Origin: Citrobacter youngae ATCC 29220
Lineage (GTDB): Bacteria; Pseudomonadota; Gammaproteobacteria; Enterobacterales; Enterobacteriaceae
Length of the DNA: 64,000 nt
Reading direction: 5' to 3'
NCBI RefSeq assembly: GCF_000155975.1
Contig: NZ_GG730304.1
Span: 2,581-66,580 of the forward strand
Numbering within the stretch: position 1 is the stretch's first letter; the number at the start of each line of letters is the position of its first letter. Below the pieces are notes generated by a model. That model saw only the letters and a program-made list of their open reading frames with translations. It was not told the DNA's origin and searched no databases. Made by a program: the position numbers and the translations under genes. Shown one piece after another: positions 19,436 to 29,811 of the stretch.

Positions 19436-20304
19436 GCAAAAATCTCCTCAACCATCGCATCGACCAGCCGCTTTGCCGAACACAATCTCGGCATCCCCAA
19501 CGCCACATTTTGCCAGCGCTGCGTCACGGACCAGCTCACCGGATGGCGCTGCGCATCGCACCAGTCGCCTAACCAGCTCAACATGTCGTTATGCTCGCCC
19601 GAGCCGCCGACCGTCGGCGAGTTGAGCCAATGATGATAATAATGACGCATAGCGGGCGCCGCATTCACGCTGTCTGCCAGCGTCTGCGCAGCCATGACGC
19701 GCAGGTTGTCCTTCAGCATTGAAACCACATCGGCATTCGCTAACCGGCAGGCATCACCGAAGGCTCCCCAGCGCAGTTCCTCCAGCGCGACAAAACAGCG
19801 CCCAGGTAACGACCAGCCGTCATACGCGCCGGCCCGCCAACGGGTAAAAATTTGCTCGCTGTGTTCGCCCGCCTGAACCGTCAGGCCGCGTTGCGTCAAT
19901 GCTTTCTCTTTATAGGCGCCGCGTTGGGTAAACCCGTCCGCGAGCGAACGTATCTGCTGCATGAGACCGGGGGTAGATAACCCGCGCGGATGTTCAGTCT
20001 GTTGCAAAGACATCAGCCGTTCGGCGATCCGCACCAGCGCCAGATGTCCCGGGTCGATCATACCCACCAGCTTCTCCATTAGCTTCAGACGTATCACCAG
20101 ATGCTCGCTGGATACTCCCGCCATCACCCACGCACGCAGTTGCGTCTGGGATAGCACCTCCTGCGTCAGACGCGCGCGCAGCCGCTGCTGCTGCAGAAAA
20201 CCGCCGGAACGTTTGGGCTCATCTCCCTGAACCAGATCGACCATAAACTTCGGGTAGACGCACTCCAGCGTCCGCCCGGGGCCTTCCAGTAACACGTTAG
20301 TCAT
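19414..20304 (-). CDS. yjcZ: YjcZ family protein
   Basis: Soluble protein of 296 aa, probably the orthologue of E. coli YjcZ by size and by its place between proP and crfC. No catalytic motif is visible. It overlaps the crfC stop by 4 nt, so it is translated from the same mRNA and may serve the same process. The molecular function is unknown. Confidence 0.8.
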   Translation of the reverse strand: MTNVLLEGPGRTLECVYPKFMVDLVQGDEPKRSGGFLQQQRLRARLTQEVLSQTQLRAWVMAGVSSEHLVIRLKLMEKLVGMIDPGHLALVRIAERLMSLQQTEHPRGLSTPGLMQQIRSLADGFTQRGAYKEKALTQRGLTVQAGEHSEQIFTRWRAGAYDGWSLPGRCFVALEELRWGAFGDACRLANADVVSMLKDNLRVMAAQTLADSVNAAPAMRHYYHHWLNSPTVGGSGEHNDMLSWLGDWCDAQRHPVSWSVTQRWQNVALGMPRLCSAKRLVDAMVEEIFAPSPLIN

Positions 20305-22658
20305 GTGTGCTCAGTTGCAAAAAGGGTGTTGATATCGTCACGCAGCAAGCGGGAATCTTCATAAAGCCATGCCGCCGTCGTAATACGATGCTGCAATTGT
20401 TCATTCAACGCATTTACCGCAGACTCATTTTGCTGGCGCAGAGTCAGGCTCTCACGCAGGCTCGCCTGCAATTGCGCCAGGTTCAGCGAAAAATCCGCAA
20501 AAAACGTGGCCATGCCCGCCGTAACGGAAATATCGACCTGCGCAACTAAAGCTTTACGAATTTGTTGGCAAAACTGGGTAACGTAGTGCACAAGATTCTT
20601 ATGCAGCGCGCCCATATCAATGAGATAACGCGTTTTTGTCGCGACGTAATCATTCCATCCCCAGTTGGGCTGATTCAGCCAACGGGAGAAGGTATCACGC
20701 ACCACACCGCCAGTAGATGACGCATTTTCCGCCGGAATATCCTGCTCAATGGCCTCGTTAAACAACTGGCGGGTGTTGAAGTTAAACATCGCCGCATGAA
20801 ACGCCGGAAAACGGATCCGCGCGCGAAATCCGGCATGATTCAGTTCCTCTTTCACCCGGAGTTCAATGGGGCGCATAGCGTCATTGAGCGCCCGGGACAG
20901 CGTCGACTCAAGCTGTTCAAAACGCAGCGCTAAATCCCGGCTAATACTCTCCTGCGCCGCCAGCAATACCCCTTCACAGGCCGATCGCATTTTATCTAAG
21001 ACGATTTTTGCCTGCCCTTCATCATGCAGCACCAGCATTTCTCCCGCCATTTCAGCTGACGCAACGGCCGCTCCCGGGCCTGGCTGTGACATCATCAGAA
21101 CGTTTTCTTTGACAAAAAACGTGTTAATACCGCACAGAATCTCAGCCTGCTGCTCATTGAGATAGGCCCCGGCAGACGCCAGCGCCAGTTCCACCTCATG
21201 GTTAACTTCATCGCTCACCCGCCCCTGACTCACCTGTAACTGCCGCATGTCCTCTTCAATATGCGTAATGTTCAGCCGCAGCTTTTCATAGGCAACCGTT
21301 AACCCGTGGGCGCGAAACTCCAGATATTCATGCGCGCTTTGCGCGTAGTTCAATAACTTATGCGACGCTGAGCGTAACGCATACAGCGAAGCATTGGCGT
21401 AAGCGGCATGAATCACTTTCTGAATCGGCTGTTCAAACAGCGAATCCTCCCACAAGAGATCGGCAGCATGGCGGATATGCTCCGTATCCTCAAGGTCGGT
21501 GGTGCGCCAGCGTCTGCCAAGCGCCGCTTCGGCAAAGTCCTGTACCCAGCGTTGCGTCTGATGATCCGGCAACCGCCCGCGGGTGGTTAGCTCATGACGC
21601 GCTCTGTTCGCCAGATACCCCCACATCGACGAGACCGGATAGATCCTCTCCGGGGCAATGCCGCCCTGCATCAGCGTGCCGGAGATCAACGCCCGCACCT
21701 GCTCTTCATCGTCGCTGTTGCGATCTTTCTGATCGAATTTGTTGACCAGCGCATACAGCGGCACTGATTTTCCGACCGCCATAATCGCCCGGCGCACTTC
21801 CTCATCAGAAATCGACTTCAGTTGGGTATAATCCATCACAGCCAGTACCGCAGAAGCTCGCGCCAGCTGTTCATTGAGCATTTTTTGTAAGTGCGGTTGT
21901 CCGGCCTCGTTCGGCCCCGGCGTATCCAGCAGCGTTAATTGTCCCGGATGGCTTGCCTGTCCAGCTAAATGGACAAATTCAACCTCAATTACCGGAATAT
22001 GTTCAATCGCGGCATACGCAGCAAACGGAAAATCAACCTCCAGTGCTTTTGACAGGCGTACCAGATCATTCAAACTCTTGAGACAATGGAAGATAGGCTG
22101 GGCGCCCAGATAATACCGCTCAAACGCCACGCCGTTTTCAATGTGCTGCAGCAGGATGTTCATATCCTTATCTATTTCCAGCGTCTGCGTAAGACGCAGG
22201 CGATCGCATTCCCGCATGCGCTGCTGCAAAACCTTCATTAAGGCGTCGATCGGCGCGACATGCGAAAAATGCAGCACCGGCTCTTTCTGTCCCGGCGTAT
22301 GGCGGATAAGCGTCGGTAACGCCGTCATGGGGCGATTACGATTAGGTAAAACTTCGGTTCCGACAATCGCGTTAATTGTCGTCGACTTTCCCGCTTTCAT
22401 GGTGCCGACAATGGCCAGAACCATTTCCAGACGTGTAATCTTGCGCAGCTCATTATTGAGCGTCGCTTGTTGGGCACCCATGCCACGAGTGCTGAAATGC
22501 AGGGGCTGTACCGGCTGTTTGCTATGCTCTCCTTGTTTTAGCGCGACATCATCCAACGACGCCATGGGCAATTTTTGTAATTGCCTGAGATGGTCAAGAG
22601 AGAGCATCAGCAAGCGTTCAGCTTCCTGACTTAATTCATATATTGTCTGTGTGTGCAT
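20301..22658 (-). CDS. crfC: Dynamin-like clamp-binding protein CrfC
   Basis: Large dynamin-type GTPase, 785 aa, that in E. coli binds the DNA polymerase sliding clamp and helps keep sister replication forks together. GTP-binding motifs are visible: P-loop GTMKAGKSTT (85-94), DTPGPNEAG (G3) and NKFD (G4). The C-terminal half is long, helical and dynamin-like. The N-terminal 60 residues, where the clamp-binding motif lies in E. coli, contain QLQKLPM. The protein is about 40 residues longer than the K-12 form, chiefly by an insert near residues 510-560. Confidence 0.92.
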   Translation of the reverse strand: MHTQTIYELSQEAERLLMLSLDHLRQLQKLPMASLDDVALKQGEHSKQPVQPLHFSTRGMGAQQATLNNELRKITRLEMVLAIVGTMKAGKSTTINAIVGTEVLPNRNRPMTALPTLIRHTPGQKEPVLHFSHVAPIDALMKVLQQRMRECDRLRLTQTLEIDKDMNILLQHIENGVAFERYYLGAQPIFHCLKSLNDLVRLSKALEVDFPFAAYAAIEHIPVIEVEFVHLAGQASHPGQLTLLDTPGPNEAGQPHLQKMLNEQLARASAVLAVMDYTQLKSISDEEVRRAIMAVGKSVPLYALVNKFDQKDRNSDDEEQVRALISGTLMQGGIAPERIYPVSSMWGYLANRARHELTTRGRLPDHQTQRWVQDFAEAALGRRWRTTDLEDTEHIRHAADLLWEDSLFEQPIQKVIHAAYANASLYALRSASHKLLNYAQSAHEYLEFRAHGLTVAYEKLRLNITHIEEDMRQLQVSQGRVSDEVNHEVELALASAGAYLNEQQAEILCGINTFFVKENVLMMSQPGPGAAVASAEMAGEMLVLHDEGQAKIVLDKMRSACEGVLLAAQESISRDLALRFEQLESTLSRALNDAMRPIELRVKEELNHAGFRARIRFPAFHAAMFNFNTRQLFNEAIEQDIPAENASSTGGVVRDTFSRWLNQPNWGWNDYVATKTRYLIDMGALHKNLVHYVTQFCQQIRKALVAQVDISVTAGMATFFADFSLNLAQLQASLRESLTLRQQNESAVNALNEQLQHRITTAAWLYEDSRLLRDDINTLFATEHT

Positions 22659-23197
22659 GGAAAATTTTTCCTTAACGCAAATAGCATTGCTTTTATTTAG
22701 CCCGATCGTTTTATTTATAGATTTTCGGCTTTTATAATTACGTGTGGAAATAATTAAAATCGAAACAACTAATTGATATTATTAAAAATAAAGTTGGCAG
22801 ATAACCGCTGTTCCAATGCCTCTCACTTATGTAATAAGTAAGAAAGATACACAGCGTAGTTCAGTTTTAAAAAATACCTGCTGAATTCCCCTACTAAAAT
22901 TAAGGGGGTATAGGATATTCAGCCACCAAGATTTAGACGCCCGCAGGCGATGTAACCTATGAATATCAGATATTTCGCCTCACCTTATCTTAAATAACTT
23001 AGCGTAGCAATTTCCCTTAAAAAATATTCCGCCATACTTCATTAATGTGAAAGCACAGGATCTTTACAGCAGATCATTTTGCTTTATCGCACAGTAGTCC
23101 CGACAAAAGCAGGGATTTTATGTATAATTGCGGCCTTTTTCGGCAATCTGCCATTTTTTGGGCGCATTTGCCCCTGCTGACTTTTGAGGAAATCCAC
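22659..23197. other. crfC-yjdM intergenic region
   Basis: About 540 nt of AT-rich DNA between divergent genes. I see no gene. It must hold the crfC promoter and, at its right end, a yjdM promoter (TATAAT at 23123-23128). Short inverted repeats such as GATATTC (22914-22920) and GAATATC (22961-22967) occur, with no clear role. Confidence 0.6.
23100..23128 (+). promoter_or_regulatory. Probable yjdM promoter
   Basis: A consensus -10 TATAAT (23123-23128) preceded at 17 bp by CCGACA, a 4 of 6 match to the -35 consensus. It ends 69 nt before the yjdM ATG. Confidence 0.55.
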
Positions 23198-23533
23198 ATG
23201 TCATTACCACACTGCCCACAATGCAACTCCGAATACACTTACGAAGATAACGGCATGTTCATCTGCCCGGAATGCGCTCACGAATGGAACGATGCTGAAC
23301 CGGCTCAGGACAGCGACGAATTGATCGTTAAAGATGCCAACGGCAACCTGCTGGCCGACGGCGACAGCGTTACCGTAGTGAAAGACCTGAAGGTAAAAGG
23401 TAGCTCTTCAATGCTGAAGATCGGTACCAAAGTTAAAAACATTCGTCTGGTGGAAGGCGACCACAACATCGATTGCAAAATCGATGGTTTTGGCCCAATG
23501 AAGCTGAAATCAGAGTTTGTGAAAAAGAACTGA
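23198..23533 (+). CDS. yjdM: Zinc-ribbon protein YjdM (formerly PhnA)
   Basis: Small protein of 111 aa with an N-terminal zinc ribbon (C6, C9, C23, C26) and a C-terminal SH3-like PhnA domain ([34 protein letters not shown] is conserved). Once called PhnA, but it is not needed for phosphonate use; its role is unclear. The start at 23198 has TGAGGA upstream; the frame is open 26 codons earlier, overlapping the promoter. Confidence 0.95.
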   Translation: MSLPHCPQCNSEYTYEDNGMFICPECAHEWNDAEPAQDSDELIVKDANGNLLADGDSVTVVKDLKVKGSSSMLKIGTKVKNIRLVEGDHNIDCKIDGFGPMKLKSEFVKKN

Positions 23534-23542
23534 TTTTGCCAG

Positions 23543-23573
23543 GCCGGATTAGGCGGTTACGCCGCCATCCGGC
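23543..23573. repeat. REP element after yjdM
   Basis: GCCGGATTAGGCGG and CCGCCATCCGGC form a REP palindrome 10 nt after the yjdM stop. Confidence 0.85.
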
Positions 23574-23651
23574 ATTTATTGCCCCCCTGGCGCGCAGCGT
23601 ACGAAAACAGAACTACACTTAACTGGCTTCTCTTATTTTGAGGTTAAGATT

Positions 23652-24098
23652 ATGCCGTTAAGTCCCTACATCTCCTTTGCAGGCAACTGCGCTGACGCTA
23701 TCGCCTACTACCAAAAAACACTAGGCGCCGAGCTGCTCTACAAAATCAACTTCGGTGAAATGCCCAAACCGGCGCAGGACAGCGAAGAGGGCTGCCCTTC
23801 AGGAATGACCTTCCCCGATACCGCCATCGCCCACGCCAATCTGCGCGTCGCGGGCAGTGACATCATGATGAGCGATGCCGCCGCTACGGGGAAAGCCCAC
23901 TACTCTGGCTTCACGCTGGTTCTTGATACGCAAAACGTCGACGAAGGCAAACGCTGGTTTGATAACCTCGCGGCAAACGGAAACATCGAAATGGACTGGC
24001 AGGAAACCTTCTGGGCCCACGGCTTCGGTAAAGTGAGCGACCAGTATGGCGTACCGTGGATGATCAACGTCGTCAAACAGCAGCAGCCTACAGAGTAA
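23652..24098 (+). CDS. yjdN: VOC-fold protein YjdN (formerly PhnB)
   Basis: Protein of 148 aa of the glyoxalase/bleomycin-resistance (VOC, PhnB-like) fold. The N-terminus MPLSPYISFAGNCADAIAYYQKTLGAEL and the FWAHGFGKVSDQYGVPWMIN end are typical. No substrate is known. It lies just upstream of the phn operon but is not required for C-P bond cleavage. The ribosome-binding site GAGGT precedes the ATG. Confidence 0.93.
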   Translation: MPLSPYISFAGNCADAIAYYQKTLGAELLYKINFGEMPKPAQDSEEGCPSGMTFPDTAIAHANLRVAGSDIMMSDAAATGKAHYSGFTLVLDTQNVDEGKRWFDNLAANGNIEMDWQETFWAHGFGKVSDQYGVPWMINVVKQQQPTE

Positions 24099-24124
24099 AC
24101 GAACGGGGGGCTCGCCCTCCCGGA

Positions 24125-24195
24125 CTGTCATCAAATATTGCTCAACTCTTCATCGCCGAGTAACCATCCCTTAACGAAAACGTCACATTAATCCG
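24125..24195 (+). promoter_or_regulatory. Probable Pho-controlled phn promoter region
   Basis: CTGTCAT (24125-24131) and TCTTCAT (24147-24153) are two helical turns apart, and CGTCACA follows at 24181. These resemble PhoB half-sites, and the operon is PhoB-dependent in E. coli. The exact box cannot be fixed by eye. Confidence 0.4.
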
Positions 24196-24230
24196 CCACG
24201 ATGGGGCCACTTTTTTAGGGAGGCCGCATC

Positions 24231-25019
24231 ATGCAAACGATTATTCGCGTCGAAAAACTCTCCAGGTCCTTCAATCAGCATCAGGCGCTCAATGCGGTTG
24301 ATCTGAATATCTGTGCCGGTGAGATGGTGGCTCTGCTTGGGCCGTCCGGCTCCGGCAAATCCACCCTTTTACGTCATTTAAGCGGTTTGATCGTGGGTGA
24401 CAAATCGCCAGGCAGCCGCGTCGAGCTGCTGGGCCGTACCGTTCAGCATGAAGGTCGGCTGGCGCGCGATATCCGCAAAAGCCGCGCCCACACCGGCTAT
24501 ATCTTCCAGCAGTTCAATCTGGTGAACCGTCTGACGGTGCTGGAGAACGTCCTGATTGGCGCGCTCGGCAGCACCCCGTTCTGGCGCACCTGTTTTAGCT
24601 GGTTCAGCCAGGAGCAGAAACAGCGCGCATTACAGGCGCTGACCCGCGTTGGCATGGCGCACTTTGCGTATCAGCGCGTTTCCACGCTTTCGGGCGGGCA
24701 ACAGCAGCGTGTCGCTATCGCCCGGGCGCTGATGCAGCAGGCCAAAGTGATCCTGGCCGACGAGCCGATTGCCTCGCTGGATCCGGAATCCGCACGCATC
24801 GTGATGGACACCCTGCGCGACATTAACCAGACCGACGGCATCACCGTGGTCGTCACGCTGCATCAGGTGGATTACGCCCTGCGCTATTGCGAACGCATCG
24901 TCGCGCTGCGCCAGGGCAACGTCTTCTTTGATGGCAGCAGCCAGCATTTTGATAACGATCGATTTGACCATCTCTACCGCAGCATGAACCGCGTCGAACA
25001 GAACGCGCAGGCTGCCTGA
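24231..25019 (+). CDS. phnC: Phosphonate ABC transporter ATPase PhnC
   Basis: ATP-binding subunit of the PhnCDE phosphonate importer, 262 aa. Walker [10 protein letters not shown] (37-45), signature [15 protein letters not shown], Walker B VILADEP and the switch His (TLHQ) are all present. First gene of phnC-P; GGGAGGCC is the ribosome-binding site. Confidence 0.97.
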   Translation: MQTIIRVEKLSRSFNQHQALNAVDLNICAGEMVALLGPSGSGKSTLLRHLSGLIVGDKSPGSRVELLGRTVQHEGRLARDIRKSRAHTGYIFQQFNLVNRLTVLENVLIGALGSTPFWRTCFSWFSQEQKQRALQALTRVGMAHFAYQRVSTLSGGQQQRVAIARALMQQAKVILADEPIASLDPESARIVMDTLRDINQTDGITVVVTLHQVDYALRYCERIVALRQGNVFFDGSSQHFDNDRFDHLYRSMNRVEQNAQAA

Positions 25020-25042
25020 CATCCCCACAATGAGGAATGGAA

Positions 25043-26059
25043 ATGAGTTATAGAACAATTGCCGCGCTGGCCTTCACCAGCATGTTTAGTCTCAGCACCC
25101 TGCTCAGCCCGGTCCATGCCGAGGAACAAGAAAAAGCGCTGAACTTTGGCATTATTTCGACCGAATCACAGCAAAACCTGAAGCCGCAGTGGGAACCGTT
25201 CCTGAAGGACATGGAAAAGTCACTGGGCGTGAAGGTGAACGCCTTCTTCGCCCCGGACTATGCCGGGATCATCCAGGGAATGCGCTTTAACAAAGTTGAT
25301 ATCGCCTGGTACGGCAACCTCTCGGCAATGGAAGCGGTGGATCGCGCGAACGGACAAGTGTTTGCCCAGACCGTCGCCGCCGACGGATCCCCAGGGTACT
25401 GGAGCGTATTGATCGTTAACAAAGACAGCCCGATCAACAACCTGAACGATCTGATCGCCAAACGTAAGGCTCTGACCTTCGGCAATGGCGATCCCAACTC
25501 CACGTCAGGCTTCCTCGTCCCCGGTTATTACGTCTTCGCCAAAAACAACATCTCCGCCAGCGACTTCAAACGTACCGTTAACGCCGGACACGAAACCAAC
25601 GCGCTGGCCGTCGCCAACAAACAGGTCGATGTCGCCACCAACAATACCGAAAACCTCGACAAGCTGGAAACTTCCGCGCCGGAAAAACTGAAAGAGCTGA
25701 AGGTTATCTGGAAGTCACCGCTGATCCCGGGCGATCCGATCGTCTGGCGCAAAAACCTCTCCGAAACCACCAAGGACAAGGTGTACGACTTCTTTATGAA
25801 CTACGGCAAAACGCCGGAACAGAAAACGGTACTGGAACGCCTGGGCTGGGCACCGTTCCGTGCCTCCAGCGACCTGCAGCTGGTACCGATTCGCCAACTG
25901 GCGCTGTTTAAAGAGATGCAGGGCGTGAAGGACAACAAAGGGCTGAACGAGGAAGAGAAAACCAGCAAAACCTCAGCGCTGAAAGCGCAGCTCGACGACC
26001 TTGACCGTCTGACCGCCGCACTGGGCGCTATGACCAGCGTCACCAAAGCGGTGCAGTGA
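25043..26059 (+). CDS. phnD: Phosphonate-binding periplasmic protein PhnD
   Basis: High-affinity periplasmic receptor for alkylphosphonates such as 2-aminoethylphosphonate, 338 aa. It has a signal peptide ending near VHA-EEQ (residue 26), and the ligand motifs YGNLSAMEA and GDPNSTSG. ATG 25043 is preferred over the in-frame ATG at 25037, because GAGG lies at proper spacing from 25043 and the resulting length is that of E. coli PhnD. Confidence 0.96.
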   Translation: MSYRTIAALAFTSMFSLSTLLSPVHAEEQEKALNFGIISTESQQNLKPQWEPFLKDMEKSLGVKVNAFFAPDYAGIIQGMRFNKVDIAWYGNLSAMEAVDRANGQVFAQTVAADGSPGYWSVLIVNKDSPINNLNDLIAKRKALTFGNGDPNSTSGFLVPGYYVFAKNNISASDFKRTVNAGHETNALAVANKQVDVATNNTENLDKLETSAPEKLKELKVIWKSPLIPGDPIVWRKNLSETTKDKVYDFFMNYGKTPEQKTVLERLGWAPFRASSDLQLVPIRQLALFKEMQGVKDNKGLNEEEKTSKTSALKAQLDDLDRLTAALGAMTSVTKAVQ

Positions 26060-26074
26060 TTTGTAGACCGGATT

Positions 26075-26153
26075 GTAGGCCGGATAAGCGCAGCGCCATC
26101 CGGCAAAGGCGTGAATGCCGGATGGCGACGTAAAAGCGTCTTATCCGGCCTAC
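26075..26153. repeat. BIME (two inverted REPs) between phnD and phnE
   Basis: Two REP palindromes in opposite orientation (26075-26104 and 26117-26153). They fill most of the 125-nt gap between phnD and phnE, an operon whose other genes mostly overlap or abut. Confidence 0.9.
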
Positions 26154-26184
26154 AACGCAAACACACGTGCCAACGGAGCTAAAC

Positions 26185-26964
26185 ATGCAAACCATCACCG
26201 TCGCCCCGCCCAAACGTAGCTGGTTCTCGCTGCTGAGCTGGGCCATCCTTCTCGCCGTGCTGGTGGTCTCGTGGAAAGGTGCCGAAATGGCCCCGCTCAC
26301 GCTGATCCAGGATTCCGGCAATATGGCGACCTTCGCCGCCGACTTCTTCCCGCCGGACTTCAGCCAGTGGCAGGACTATCTCGGTGAAATGGCCGTCACC
26401 CTGCAAATCGCCGTCTGGGGTACCGCCCTCGCCGTGGTGCTGTCGATTCCTTTCGGCCTGATGTGCGCCGATAACCTCGTGCCGTGGTGGATTTACCAGC
26501 CAATGCGTCGCCTGATGGACGCCTGCCGCGCCATCAACGAAATGGTCTTCGCCATGCTGTTCGTGGTCGCCGTTGGTTTAGGGCCATTCGCCGGGGTGAT
26601 GGCGTTGTTTATCCACACCACCGGGGTGCTCTCCAAGCTGCTTTCCGAAGCGGTAGAAGCCATTGAACCGGGTCCGGTAGAAGGCATTCGCGCCACCGGG
26701 GCCAACAAACTTGAAGAGATTCTGTACGGCGTACTGCCCCAGGTGATGCCGCTGCTGATCTCCTACTCGCTGTATCGCTTTGAATCCAACGTTCGCTCGG
26801 CCACGGTGGTCGGCATGGTGGGCGCGGGCGGTATCGGCGTGACCTTATGGGAGGCGATTCGCGGCTTTCAGTTCCAGCAAACCTGCGCCCTGATGGTGTT
26901 AATCATCGTCACCGTCAGCCTGCTGGATTTCCTCTCCCAGCGTTTGCGTAAGCACTTTATCTGA
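26185..26964 (+). CDS. phnE: Phosphonate ABC transporter permease PhnE
   Basis: Membrane subunit of PhnCDE, 259 aa, about six membrane segments. The EAA loop that contacts PhnC is [20 protein letters not shown]. The frame is complete; E. coli K-12 carries an 8-bp duplication that breaks this gene, so here the operon should be functional without mutation. ATG 26185 is preferred to the in-frame GTG at 26167 because CGGAG lies just upstream. Confidence 0.96.
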   Translation: MQTITVAPPKRSWFSLLSWAILLAVLVVSWKGAEMAPLTLIQDSGNMATFAADFFPPDFSQWQDYLGEMAVTLQIAVWGTALAVVLSIPFGLMCADNLVPWWIYQPMRRLMDACRAINEMVFAMLFVVAVGLGPFAGVMALFIHTTGVLSKLLSEAVEAIEPGPVEGIRATGANKLEEILYGVLPQVMPLLISYSLYRFESNVRSATVVGMVGAGGIGVTLWEAIRGFQFQQTCALMVLIIVTVSLLDFLSQRLRKHFI

Positions 26965-26984
26965 TTAGCGAGGCATTGATTGCT

Positions 26985-27710
26985 ATGCACTTGTCTACAC
27001 ATCCGACCAGTTATCCGACGCGTTATCAGGAAATTGCCGCGAGACTTGAGCAGGAGCTTCGTCAACATTATCGCTGCGGCGACTATCTGCCCGCCGAGCA
27101 TCAGCTTGCCGCGCGCTATGAAGTCAACCGCCACACGCTGCGCCGCGCCATTGACCAGCTGGTTGAGCGCGGTTGGGTACAGCGCCGTCAGGGCGTCGGC
27201 GTGCTGGTGCTGATGCGCCCGTTCGATTACCCGCTCAATGCCCAAGCGCGTTTCAGTCAGAACCTACTGGACCAGGGCAGCCACCCCACCAGCGAAAAAC
27301 TGCTGGCGGTGCTGCGCCCGGCCTCCAGCCACATTGCCGACGCGCTCAGCATTAACGAAGGCGATAACGTGATTCACCTGCGCACCCTGCGCCGGGTGAA
27401 CGGCATCGCCTTGTGCCAGATCGACCACTATTTTTCCGACCTCACGCTGTGGCCGCTGCTGCAGGGCTTTACCAGCGGCTCCCTGCATGACTACCTGCGC
27501 GAACAGTCCGGTCTGACGCTCCTGCGCACACAAACGCGCATCAGCGCCCGCCGTGCGCAAGCCAAAGAGAGCAAGGTGCTGGAAATTCCCAATATGGCGC
27601 CGCTGCTGTGCGTGCGCACTCTGAACCACCGTGAAGGCGAAGAACAGGCGGTGGAATACTCCGTCAGCCTGACCCGCGCCGACATGATCGAATTCACTAT
27701 GGAGCACTGA
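26985..27710 (+). CDS. phnF: GntR/HutC-family regulator PhnF
   Basis: Transcription regulator of 241 aa with an N-terminal winged helix-turn-helix (LPAEHQLAARYEVNRHTLRRAIDQLVERGWVQRRQG, spread over about 40-75) and a C-terminal UTRA ligand-binding domain. It probably represses or tunes the operon, though its role in enterobacteria is not settled. The next gene starts at the base after its stop codon. Confidence 0.95.
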   Translation: MHLSTHPTSYPTRYQEIAARLEQELRQHYRCGDYLPAEHQLAARYEVNRHTLRRAIDQLVERGWVQRRQGVGVLVLMRPFDYPLNAQARFSQNLLDQGSHPTSEKLLAVLRPASSHIADALSINEGDNVIHLRTLRRVNGIALCQIDHYFSDLTLWPLLQGFTSGSLHDYLREQSGLTLLRTQTRISARRAQAKESKVLEIPNMAPLLCVRTLNHREGEEQAVEYSVSLTRADMIEFTMEH

Positions 27711-28163
27711 ATGCATTTCGATACCGCCACTCGCCAGCGCTGGATGCGCGCGCTGGCTTACAGCAATGCCGATGCGCTGAACGCCCGCATCAACGCGCTC
27801 AAACTGACGCCGGACTATGAACTTATCCGCGCGCCGGAAAGCGGACTGATGCAGATCCAGGCCCGTATGGGCGGCACCGGCAATCGCTTCTTTGCCGGTG
27901 ACACTACGCTTACCCGCGCGGTGATACGCCTGAAGAGCGGCACGCTGGGTTACAGCTACCTGCTGGGGCGCAACAAACACCATGCCGAACAGTGCGCGGT
28001 AATTGACGCGCTGCTACAGGAACAAACGCATTTCCAGAACCTAATGGAAACCTTAATCGCCCCGCTGGAAGCGGAACGCGATGCGCTGATTAGCGCACGC
28101 CGTGCCGAAGTCAACGCCAGCCGGGTCGACTTCTTCACGCTGGTACGCGGAGATAACGCATGA
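27711..28163 (+). CDS. phnG: C-P lyase core subunit PhnG
   Basis: Part of the PhnGHIJ core complex; with PhnH, I and L it makes ribose-1-methylphosphonate-5-triphosphate from ATP and methylphosphonate. Length 150 aa, as in E. coli. Conserved segments: [15 protein letters not shown] and [17 protein letters not shown] at the C-terminus. Overlaps phnH by 4 nt. Confidence 0.96.
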   Translation: MHFDTATRQRWMRALAYSNADALNARINALKLTPDYELIRAPESGLMQIQARMGGTGNRFFAGDTTLTRAVIRLKSGTLGYSYLLGRNKHHAEQCAVIDALLQEQTHFQNLMETLIAPLEAERDALISARRAEVNASRVDFFTLVRGDNA

Positions 28164-28744
28164 CCTTACAAACCGCTTTTAACTTACCCGTTCAGGACGC
28201 GCAGCAGAGCTTTCGTCGCCTGCTGAAGGCCATGAGCGAGCCGGGCGCGATCGTCGCGCTGCATCAACTGAAACACGGCTGGCAGCCGCTGAGCGTGGCG
28301 ACCACCAGCGTGCTGCTGACGCTGGTTGACGGCGACACGCCGGTCTGGCTGACGCCGTCGATGGATAACGACATTGCCCGCCAGAACCTGCGTTTTCACA
28401 CCAATGCGCCGCTGGTGGATCGGCCGCAGCTGGCGGCCTTTGCCGTCGCCGATGAACGCATCAGCAGCGAACAGCTTAACGCCCTGTCCACCGGTTCCGC
28501 CGTCGCGCCAGAGACCAGCGCCACGCTGATTGTACAAGTCACAGGCTTAAGCGGCGGGCGCATGCTGCGCCTGACCGGAGCAGGTATCGCCGAAGAACGG
28601 ATGATCGCGCCGCAGCTGCCGGAATGCCTGATCCACGAACTCACCGAACGGCCGCATCCGTTCCCGCTGGGGGTCGACCTGATCCTCACCTGCGGCGAAC
28701 GTCTGCTGGCTATTCCGCGAACCACCCATGTGGAGGTGTGCTGA
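28160..28744 (+). CDS. phnH: C-P lyase core subunit PhnH
   Basis: Core complex subunit of 194 aa with a PLP-transferase-like fold but no PLP lysine (family knowledge). Conserved [24 protein letters not shown] at the start. Its stop shares one base with the phnI start (TGATG). Confidence 0.96.
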   Translation: MTLQTAFNLPVQDAQQSFRRLLKAMSEPGAIVALHQLKHGWQPLSVATTSVLLTLVDGDTPVWLTPSMDNDIARQNLRFHTNAPLVDRPQLAAFAVADERISSEQLNALSTGSAVAPETSATLIVQVTGLSGGRMLRLTGAGIAEERMIAPQLPECLIHELTERPHPFPLGVDLILTCGERLLAIPRTTHVEVC

Positions 28745-29811
28745 TGTACGTCGCCGTCAAAGGGGGCGAAAAGGCGATAGCCAACGCCCACGCCCTGCAG
28801 GAAAACCGACGCCGGGGCGATGAGTCCATTGCCGAACTGAGCGTCGCGCAAATCGAACAGCAGATGAACCTGGCCGTCGACCGGGTAATGACCGAAGGCG
28901 GCATCGCCGACCGCGAACTGGCGGCGCTGGCGCTAAAGCAGGCCAGCGGCGATAACGTCGAAGCCATCTTTTTGCTGCGCGCCTACCGCACGACGCTGGC
29001 AAAGGTGGCGGTCAGCGAGCCGGTAAACAGCGCCGAAATGCGCCTTGAGCGCCGAATCTCCGCGGTCTACAAGGACATTCCCGGCGGTCAGCTGTTAGGT
29101 CCTACCTACGACTACACCCACCGCCTGCTGGATTTTACCCTGTTGGCGAATGGCGAAACGCCGCCGCTGCGCTGCGCGGATAACACGCAGGATGCCTCCC
29201 CGCACGTCTTTTCCCTGCTGGCCAACCAGGGGCTGGCAAAACGCGAAGAAGATAACGGCGACGCGCCCGACGATATCACCCGCACGCCGCCGGTTTACCC
29301 GTGTTCACGCGCCTCGCGCCTGCAACAGTTGATGCGCGGTGACGAAGGCTATCTGCTGGCGCTGGCCTACTCCACCCAGCGCGGATACGGGCGTAATCAC
29401 CCGTTTGCCGCCGAGATCCGCAGCGGCTACGTAGCGCTGGAAACGGTACCGGAAGAGTTGGGATTTGCGGTGAACGTCGGCGAACTGCTGATAACCGAAT
29501 GTGAAATGGTCAACGGCTTTGTCGCGCCAGAGAACGAATCTCCCCATTTCACCCGCGGCTACGGGCTGGTGTTCGGCATGAGCGAACGTAAAGCGATGGC
29601 GATGGCGCTGGTGGACCGCGCCCTACAGGCAGCCGACTACGATGAAACGGTCACGGGACCGGCGCAGGACGAAGAGTTCGTGCTGGCGCATGCGGATAAC
29701 GTCGAGGCGGCGGGTTTTGTATCGCACCTCAAGCTCCCCCATTACGTCGATTTCCAGGCCGAGCTGGAACTGCTCAAACGCCTGCAACAGGAGGCCGCCC
29801 GTGACCGCTAA
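28744..29811 (+). CDS. phnI: C-P lyase subunit PhnI (nucleosidase)
   Basis: Catalytic subunit of the core complex that displaces adenine from ATP to attach the phosphonate to ribose. Length 355 aa. The start [19 protein letters not shown] is the family start and overlaps the phnH stop; the open frame extends 40 codons upstream inside phnH, which is a shadow. Overlaps phnJ by 11 nt. Confidence 0.96.
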   Translation: MYVAVKGGEKAIANAHALQENRRRGDESIAELSVAQIEQQMNLAVDRVMTEGGIADRELAALALKQASGDNVEAIFLLRAYRTTLAKVAVSEPVNSAEMRLERRISAVYKDIPGGQLLGPTYDYTHRLLDFTLLANGETPPLRCADNTQDASPHVFSLLANQGLAKREEDNGDAPDDITRTPPVYPCSRASRLQQLMRGDEGYLLALAYSTQRGYGRNHPFAAEIRSGYVALETVPEELGFAVNVGELLITECEMVNGFVAPENESPHFTRGYGLVFGMSERKAMAMALVDRALQAADYDETVTGPAQDEEFVLAHADNVEAAGFVSHLKLPHYVDFQAELELLKRLQQEAARDR